Shown piece after piece: positions 54,829-64,000 of a stretch of 64,000 nucleotides of DNA (within the stretch, counting starts at the first letter, position 1; every line of letters begins with the position of its first letter). The notes below the pieces were generated by a model. That model was not told the DNA's origin. It made no database searches and saw only the letters and a list, made by a program, of their open reading frames with translations. A program made the translations under genes and the position numbers. This DNA is from Adiantum capillus-veneris (taxonomy: Eukaryota; Streptophyta; Polypodiopsida; Polypodiales; Pteridaceae), in the NCBI GenBank assembly GCA_014529385.2, contig CM043960.1, forward strand, positions 30,939,396 through 31,003,395, given 5' to 3'.

Positions 54829-56874
54829 GTGGTTACGAGAGCACAAGATCAAAAGAAAGCTGATGAGAATCCAGAGACAAAGAACACGGAAAGTGACACG
54901 AGTCCAAAGACAGATGATGGACCAAAGACAGACGCACCTAGTCAGAAAACCAAGAGCAAACAAAATAGTTGGAAATCTAGAAAGACTAGGATGAAAGCAC
55001 GCAGGGAACGAGAGAAAAAATCCCTAGCTGAGAAGCTTACCGAAGCTGAGGAGAAGATAAAACAACATGGGGAAAAGGAGGCACCTTCTCTTACACAGAT
55101 GGTTAAACCTCTAGAAGAACCATCCACGGATGATAAATCGAGAAGTGCTAGTTCAGGAGGATCTGTGTTGGCAGAGAAGGTTAATGAGACATTAGATGCC
55201 CTCTTGGAAGCCTATGATGTGAGGCTCAAAAACAACCAAACCCAAGAACACAGGTGGATGACATATCCCTATGCGGAACTAGAAAAGCAATGGTTTGAAA
55301 TGTACCAAAAAATGATTCAAACAGCCCAAGCTTTACTAGAACCACCAGTTGCAAAACCTGAGGATGTGATCCGTGTCACGCCTACACAAGTAATCCCACC
55401 AAACCAGGAACTAAAAGAGCCAGATTCTAGTCATGAGCATAGAACAAACCTCAAAGACCCAGCATTAGAACCAAGGATAGTACTGAATACCATGGATAAC
55501 TCTTCCGAGGGAATTCACCAAGCTATACCTCAGGATTGTAAAGAGATAGATAGTCTTGATGAATTGTGGAAACAAGAGAGAGAGGCCAATGAAGCCGATG
55601 ACCTAAGAAGACAAGTAGACAAGACTGATGATGAACGAGGAGTGTTTCCACCACCAATAGAGTAATTTGAGACTGGATCTCAAATGAATCTAGACGTGCG
55701 ATCGTATTGGGGCGACAAAGGATCTGTAAAATCTATGGATAGTCAACCCCATTCGCTAAGAACACTACCGCCCTACATGGGAGAGTACGAGACCAAGTCA
55801 GATGTGGTTGCAGTCCCATCACAGAGACTGTCTCCCAACAAGGCCATCGATTCAAAGGGGCTAGTAGATATTCTATCTACCCCAGTCACCTGTACAATAA
55901 TGTTAGCCGAGTTTCTCAAAATAAGACCAAACATGTGGGCTAATGTGGGTAAATGTCTAGAGAAATTTGGTGTAAAAACCCCAATGACTCAAATCGAGGA
56001 AGGCATCAAAGAGCTTGAAATGCCTCAACTAAATACTAGGTTAGTGCCATTAAACAAGGTAGGCGAGTATTACGAGGGAGAAGAGGGAAACACCACCCTT
56101 CCTGTGGAATTCAATGGTGTAAAAACCATGGCAATACTTGATAGTGGAGCTGGTGTGGCCATTGCAACCAAAGAGGTTTGGAAAAAATGGGGAAAACCTG
56201 CCTTGATATCCACATGAATGACCCTGCAGCTTGCAGACGGACACAAGGAAAAGCCCCTAGGACTGCTAGAAAAAGTACTTGTTACTTCTTGTGGCATTGA
56301 ATATGAACACACTTTTGTTGTTGTTGACTTTGTCAAGAAGAACAACTATGACATCATTCTGGGAAGACCATTCATGCGACAATTGAAAATGGTCCCAACT
56401 TGGGGTTATGACCATATATACCTGAGACATATGGAAACCAAACCAAAGATAAACTTGAGGGACCATAGCTATAGGGATGTGATGAGAACACTGGTTGAGG
56501 AGTTTGATTCCGCCACAGTAGCAGGATCAGAACTTCCAGCTTGGTTAGGTAAGCCTAAAGAACTATGGATGTGTGGAGCTTCACAATGTGGTAGCTTGAA
56601 ACTTGAGGAATGTATCCTAGAGCGGGTTATAGAGGATATGGACTATATCCCAGAACCATTTCCTGAGGAAGAGTTAGAGCCTTTTGGATGGGAACACATC
56701 TTGGCTACTCTAGACGTGTGCGCCGTGGAGGATGCTCCCACAACAAAGTTTTGTGATGAAAAAGGCTATGATGTCGTTCCTTATTTTGCAGTGAGTGTAA
56801 TCCAGGAAAATGAAGAGAACCATACATCAACAAGGTCTCAAAATAAGGAGCAAACAAAGAAATGTGGAGAATAA
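54829..56874 (+). pseudogene. Gypsy-3 spacer and protease 1
   Basis: One frame runs 54829-56874 with two stops (55663 and 56215). The first part is Lys/Glu-rich. The middle, LDVRSYWGDKGSVKSMD...LRTLPPYMGEYE, aligns with the Gypsy-1/2 spacer. The protease has AILDSGAGVAIAT (D-S-G-A at 56140-56151) and NYDIILGRPFMRQ (56344-56385). The end EPFPEEELEPFGWEHILATLDVC is the start of the pre-RT linker of Gypsy-2. This is the longest near-open region of the element. Confidence 0.85.
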
Positions 56875-57860
56875 AAAAAAGAAGAAAACGACGAGTTCTA
56901 TGACTCTGTAGAACACTTTGACCTTCAAGAAGATCAACGACCCGGGAATCAATGTCATCGCTACACGAATAAAGTGCATCAAAAGTGGATTCCAAAGTCC
57001 TCCGTGAAGACACAGCCACCACAAGCATCCTCATACATGGCTCCTAATAAGGATGCAAAGACTCATCTAGGAGGAATACAACCAGAGCAACGAGCTAACA
57101 ATGCTCTAATCAATGGGCTAGAAAAGTCCTCCAAGAAACTACCACCCACGAGCAAACAGACAGTAACTTTCCACTACCAGCCAAAATATCAAGGGAAAGT
57201 ACAAGAAGTCAACCTTGCTGAGGATAGTAGCGATAGTGACGAATCTTACGACTCCCCTATCATCAACTTAGGCCATCACTACCACCAACCCCTTCAGCAA
57301 CAACCATGACAGGTCAAACGAACAGGACAACAAGTCAAAGCCAAAAAGCTCGACAAATCTGGATACCAAAAAGCCAGATCGGCCAAAAACAGATATGCAT
57401 CAAGAAGACAAAGATCTCTAATGACAAATCACAAGATCCAACACCAAAACAAAAACAAGGAAAGCGTGCACGAACGGGTAAGAATATCACAAAATTGCAA
57501 GCTTTCACAACTCAGGTTTGGGCTCCAACGAAATTGATTCAAGCACGAAAAAGTCAGGAATTCATTTGGATTCCAAAACAACCACAGTATCAACTTTCAA
57601 AGCCTAAATCCCATCCCCAACCAAGCATACAAGGGCTGAAGAAAAGACCACTATCGACTCACACAACAAAAAGGTGGATCCCAAAGAAGTCTCTTCAAAC
57701 ACAAATGAAGCATGGGCAAGTATGGGTTCCCAAACGAGAGCCAACAACAAAACAGCCAATAATCGCAAAGAAATGGGTCTTAAAGAAGAACAACAAAACT
57801 GTTGTCAGTGCATCGCCGCTTGAATTCTTACAATTCTTCCTACGATTACAGTACAGTTAG
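56875..57860 (+). pseudogene. Gypsy-3 W-[IV]-P-K repeat tail
   Basis: Pieces 56974-57309 and 57306-57860 are in different frames. At least six motifs occur: QKWIPK, QIWIPK, QVWAPT, FIWIPK, KRWIPK and QVWVPK, then KKWVLK, spaced about 20-45 residues in a Lys/Gln/Thr/Pro-rich chain with almost no acidic residues in the second piece. I know of no named domain. The chain would be unstructured and strongly basic, which suggests RNA or DNA binding. Confidence 0.6.
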
Positions 57861-59551
57861 AAGAGAGCAAGTCGCTTCAATCAAGAAACGATACAAGAGC
57901 TTCAAAGACCATTACATTGCTTAGAATAGGAAGCCTCGCCAACAAATGCCAATAAGCAAATTGCTTATACCTACATCTTGCACAACATAAATGTTTTCCA
58001 TGCATTGACTGTGTATGCATAATAGGGCTACATTACAAGGCCTGCATAGGCACAACTTTTAATTGCCCAAGCACAACACATACCCTTTGCGATACCCTGT
58101 CGTAAAGGATGACTCCAAATAGGAAGGGGGGAGGCATTCTGAATGCGGACCTAACATTATGACTATTAGAGGGCAATGTTTTGTGAGAGGCATTGAATTT
58201 TTGCGTTTTATTGTGATAATTTTTTGACAAAATTTAGAGTATATGCCCTCATAGTAGTGTTACAGAGGAGTATGGGGACAAAATCCATATATGAGCCCCT
58301 AGGGACATGTGTATAGTGTACATAGCATTTAGATTTCTATTTGAATGATTTTTCTTTTGTTAAGTTTTTTTAAAGATTTTCATTGTTGATTATTAAGAAA
58401 AAAATATAAAAATCCATAATCCACATGAAGAAAAGACTGACGAGAGGCCTGAGCACTACAAAGAGAAGAAGGTACAGGGAAACGATGAAACTTCATGAAG
58501 TATGTCTCAACAGCCACTACAACAGCCGAAGAACTTGTCAAAAGCAGTGTCAACAGGAAACCGACAAGTCACACAAGTCAGAGTCGAGTAGCTAAGCCAC
58601 AAAATGAGTGAAGTGTTAGTCCCAAAGCTTCAAGTAATATTCTCTCTAGTCTAAGCGTCTTACCTATTCTAGGTACTGCTCAAGCTGGAAGAGTTGAGCA
58701 TATTTAAGTTGTGTCGCTCATGCTGGTATAGGTGAGAAAAAGAGTCGAAGTCTAAGTACTTAAGTCTGGTGAAGTGAAGGAGAAGGTCCAAAAGACACTC
58801 ACGTACTGAGCACAGTGAGATACGAGTGGAGAAACTTCTACATCGAAAACCCTTCTTGGAAAGGTGGAAGCTATTGAGACATCTTTTGATGTCACATGTG
58901 CTACATTTATTCCTCGAAACACCCATCATCTCCTTCTTTCACATCGCATGCTTTTGGTGACAAATTTCTCATATGCATATAGAGTGTCCCATAATTGGCA
59001 CTTGCATCAGGCACTCTTTCCATGGCACTCACCTTTCATGAACATGTACTTCACGTTCAACTGCTCAACTCCAATAAGAGCGTATAACAAAGGCATTTTT
59101 TTCCCACCGGGTTTTTTCCCTTTGGTCATCCAGGTTTTAGACCCTAATCTAAGGACACCTATCACCATCCTCTTGTACATATTCCTTCTACATCAACAAT
59201 AAGGAAATGCTACTCAAATCAATTGACAAATGAATTGGAGCACCAATTTCATATCATAGCATACTTGTCCTCAATGGTCAGTCGAAGAATGGCCTACAAT
59301 GACAAAGCTGCAGACAACACTAACAACATGATTGCACAGGAACCAAGAAGTCCCCAATGAAGAAGAGCAGACATAAAAGTAATCAGAGGACCTGAAAAGA
59401 TGAATGATTATGATGATAGATGTCCGCTCTCATGGATCATAGTTCTTGTTTTGGTTCGACAAAGTTACAAGCAGTGCAACAGATGAAGCCAAAATGATAG
59501 CAAAGACCACATCGCCATCGACAATCAGGTCATGTCGGGGACGACATGAAC
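57861..59551 (+). other. Gypsy-3 3' non-coding region with conserved block
   Basis: About 1.7 kb with no convincing ORF. Bases 58586-59040 are homologous to 6330-6790, sharing GCTAAGCCACAAAATGAG, GAGTTGAGCATATTTAAGT and the TATGCATATA part. The rest shows nothing I recognise until the GGGGACGACATG word before the polypurine tract. Confidence 0.6.
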
Positions 59552-59565
59552 GCGGAAGGGGGGAG
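59552..59565 (+). other. Gypsy-3 polypurine tract
   Basis: GCGGAAGGGGGGAG ends at the LTR start, preceded by GGGGACGACATGAAC. Confidence 0.88.
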
Positions 59566-60460
59566 TGTTGACCGCTGGGTCAACAACACAACATAACTCA
59601 AGTTTCGTACCAAAGTCTTATCTTTTGCGAGTTATGAAATGCTGCGGATTATGGCTATAAACGTCATTTGTAATGAGTAGTTATTCTAGTTTCATAAGCC
59701 GAGGTACAATGGCACTTCCAGATTGTAAATACAAAGCCATTTGACCCTTTCAACCCCATTTTTGGTTAAACCTAAGGTAGCCTTAGTATATAAGGTACCT
59801 AGGTCATTTTGTAAAAAAAGACTTTTATCATAATCAAAAACTTAGCGCTGCCGTCTACTGTGTGTGAGAGAGAAAGAGAGTGAGCGTGAGCTTTATCCTG
59901 TAGCTACGCCCGGCTCACTCAACACATTGGAGATCCGACTGCACCATTGTTGTAGGCTCGAGGAGAGCTACGCAACAACGCCAAGCATTCCACGCGAGAC
60001 GAAGCGCACACACCGACGCATCTACGAGCTATTTGTGGCCGTAAGTGTATCAAACGATGTCTGTTTTCTACGTTCTAGTAGTCTGTAGAATCGTGGCAAC
60101 ATAAGCTACGCAAAGGTACTCATAAATTTCAGTTTCATGCACTTACAAAATTTTGCTATGTCATCCTACGCATTTTCCGCAGATGGGTTTAAAGTGAGGG
60201 TTTTGAGTGTAGAAGCATAGGGAGAGGTGTATCCTAGTGAGGGGATGGTGTTCCTTAAGTTTCGTACGAATCTGGCACGATTAGGTGAGTTACCTTTCGT
60301 ATGTGTGTATGTGGCTAGGTGGTGTAGTTGAGAGCAGTGAGGTTCTTGATTGTGGTTTAGTTGGCCTTCCAGAGTGTTGTATGTGTAGGATAGTCTCAGC
60401 CTGACAAGCTAAAGAGATTCCCTCTGTGTGCCTATCGTGTCATCTGTGTCCTCGATTGAC
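59566..60460 (+). repeat. Gypsy-3 3' LTR (about 895 bp)
   Basis: About 40 differences from the 5' LTR. It contains CATCCTACGCA at 60162-60172, a half palindrome of the leader type. Homology ends at CCTCGATTGAC, just before LINE-2 repeats. Confidence 0.85.
59787..59794 (+). promoter_or_regulatory. TATA box in Gypsy-3 3' LTR
   Basis: TATATAAG, counterpart of 50648. Confidence 0.6.
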
Positions 60461-60465
60461 GATAA

Positions 60466-62246
<1,781 letters not shown>

Positions 62247-62491
62247 CCCCCCCCCCCCCCCCAGTGCAGCCGTTTTTTGACCTAGTAGACAACAGTTCAC
62301 TCTTTTGATCATAACTTCTTCAATCAAGCTCTGATTTGGGTGATCTATAGCGTCAATCAAAGAGCACAACTCCCTCTACGCATTGATGTAAAGATAAAAA
62401 AAAATTAGAGTTTTGGAAGGTGTTTTTGTAGCAGCATTTTTGAAGTGAAAAGTTTCAAGAAAGTTGACTCTCGTCTCTTATTTTACATACA

Positions 62492-63430
62492 ATGTCTTCT
62501 AGCACTCGCAAGGGTTCTTCTTCTTCAACAAGGTCCACAACCATTGGGAAAAATGATCTAAAATCTCCTAAGTGTGGAGATAGCAACACAATCACCCAGA
62601 CAACAACATCAAGAAGCATAATCATGGCATACTTGGTATCGTTGCAAGAGACCGTAAACAAACAAGGAGAATACTTACGCGCACTTGCAATGGAGAATGA
62701 CACACTAAGGGTACTTGTGGTTGAGAATGAGAATCTCAAGAGGACACTTGAGATGCAAACAACAGGTTTGATGCAACTTGAAGAGGAAGTCAAGCAATGT
62801 AAATGCCCTCTTGTGGACTGGAATTCTTTGAAGGAGCGCATGATCAAAGTAGAGCATGACCATGTATTGAAAGACGAGAAAATTGACACGATGAGCTGGG
62901 ATGTATGCAACATGAAAAATGTATGCACAAACAAGTCTTGGGCTCATGTATGTGGTAACAATGTGGTTCCTAATTCCTCACTCATGCAAGCTATGGTTTA
63001 AACAAAGAATGTTGAGAATGTGGATGTGGACGAGTTGAAGGAACGGAAGCGACGTTCCAAGAAGTTATTCGTGGAATTCTTGAAGAGAAGTTATAGACAC
63101 CTCCTTCTCTTGCCATTGTTATCAAAAATTCCTTCAAAACTCACTTTGGCATGTCCGGAGTTATGGTCTATGGAGCACATAGAGGTGGTAAGCAAGAAGC
63201 TCCCTGCTCGGGAGAACGGCCAATTGTATACACCACGCTGGATGAGATCAAACGAAATATTATCACTGATAATAGTTGGATCTATTTGAGGGAAGCAAAA
63301 TGTTTTGTATGTGAAGATCGCACTATTAAAGCAACAAAGTATGCATCGCAAGGCATATGAAGGAAAGAATAAGAAAAACAAGGAGATCTCTCACAAAGAA
63401 AATGTGCCCAAGAAGGAGGCAAGTCCCTCG
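62492..63430 (+). pseudogene. LINE-2 ORF1
   Basis: It opens MSSSTRKGSSSSTRSTT and carries the same coiled coil as LINE-1, ending QAMV then TAA at 62999. In two further frames it continues VDELKERKRRSK and GAHRGGKQEAPCSGERPIVYTTLDEIKRNIITDNSWIYL, the L1 ORF1 C-terminal-type stretch. A stop after KATKYASQGI lies at 63358. Confidence 0.75.
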
Positions 63431-64000
63431 AGCAAATAGGGATGCGTGACCTATAAGACCAAGTTACAATTGAAGATATGCTTTTGGAATTGTAATGGAT
63501 ATCCATGTAATGTAGGGGTTCACATTGATGAACTAACAAGAAAAGCAGATATTGTCAAGGTATCAAGCCGGAGATGATCAAATGGACGGGAGATTTTACC
63601 CATGAGTGGATGTGTGATATTTTCAACCTTGCACTTCAACATGGTATGCCTTATGATTGGAATGATTTGGTATCTTATGGAAAAGTTGTTTGGGTGCATA
63701 ATAGAGATGAAATTGAGTGATTGGACTGAAGAGAATGACAAGCGTGCACAGGGACAAACGGGTTTTTGTCGATGCCATAGCACCATTAATCATCTTGTCA
63801 CTCTTCCTATTCTCATCAAGGAAAGTCGGTTGAAAGGCAAGGGATCGTATTGTTGTTTTGTGGACTTTAAGAAAGCCTTTGATATGATTCCAGGTAACAA
63901 TTTGTGGAGAAGGATGGAAGACTCCAAGTGCCAAGTGCGTTTATGCTTGCAGTTTCTCGAATCTATGAGAAGGTGATTCGTTAATTGCGCATGGGAAGAG
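63431..64000 (+). pseudogene. LINE-2 ORF2, deleted and cut by the window edge
   Basis: The endonuclease start LKICFWNCNGYP is at about 63472-63510. It joins at 63555 to YQAGDDQMDG-type text of the RT N-terminus in a shifted frame, and FVDFKKAFDMIPGNNL follows at 63855-63905. The catalytic YADD region would lie beyond the window. Confidence 0.8.

Larger units (their letters stand above)
50427..60460 (+). mobile_element. Gypsy-3: LTR element with gag and protease but no RT or integrase
   Basis: It is bounded by LTRs of about 895 bp, roughly 95% identical, starting TGTTGACCGCTGGG. The leader has CGCG palindromes. Gag, spacer and protease 1 align in order with Gypsy-1/2, and text up to FYDSVEHFDLQEDQ (about 56900) matches the linker that precedes RT in Gypsy-2. 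It then passes straight to a W-[IV]-P-K tail. RT, RNase H, integrase and protease 2 are missing, so it must have depended on a partner. Target duplication not found; the exact 3' LTR edge is uncertain. Confidence 0.8.

Noticed and set aside
54859..54885. CTGATGAG as a second hammerhead core
   Set aside because: It lies within Gypsy-3 coding sequence; no GAAA at the right distance and no complementary stem I.

Overview
This window looks like repeat-dense nuclear DNA of a land plant. No host gene, tRNA, rRNA or bacterial-type feature is recognisable. The evidence is TG...CA long terminal repeats (LTRs), a Copia element primed by initiator tRNA-Met (TGGTATCAGAGC), Ty3/Gypsy elements with an Athila/Tat-style primer site, an L1-like LINE and long CT/GA/TA microsatellites. 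A Penelope-like element inside one LTR element would suit a fern, lycophyte or gymnosperm better than a flowering plant, but I cannot name the species.

Layout. 1-3556: 3' end of an LTR element carrying a large ORF of unknown function. 3557-6870: decayed Ty3-like fragment with protease-like domains and W-[IV]-P-K peptide motifs. 7405-29270: Gypsy-1, a 21.9-kb element with LTR, tandem-repeat leader, gag, protease 1, RNase H, two H2C2 fingers, integrase, a second protease-like domain and a W-[IV]-P-K tail. It continues into a second leader-like block, the large unknown ORF, a polypurine tract and the 3' LTR. Its reverse transcriptase (RT) is deleted. It carries a 4.4-kb Penelope-like insertion (10694-15116, flanked by 288-bp duplications) and a 219-bp MITE (19886-20104). 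29334-46083: Gypsy-2, the same family with its RT but with the 3' end deleted, and a nested Copia element (39726-44943, 98% identical LTRs, 5-bp target duplication). 46084-50426: LINE-1. 50427-60460: Gypsy-3, a related family with LTRs and gag-protease but no RT or integrase. 60461-64000: LINE-2, with 14 tandem 5' monomers and an internal deletion, running off the window.

Insertion order can be partly read. Copia went into Gypsy-2; the Penelope element and the MITE went into Gypsy-1. Nearly every ORF has stops or frameshifts, so all are annotated as pseudogenes.

The most unusual content is the Gypsy-1/Gypsy-2 family architecture. It has a second retropepsin-like domain (DTGA...ILGIPW) downstream of integrase, duplicated H2C2 zinc-binding domains before the integrase core, and a leader of about 283-bp tandem repeats, each with a CGCG-centred palindrome. 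Gypsy-3 has an analogous leader whose palindromes differ in sequence but share the CGCG centre. The endonuclease-less Penelope element carries a decayed hammerhead-ribozyme-like motif.
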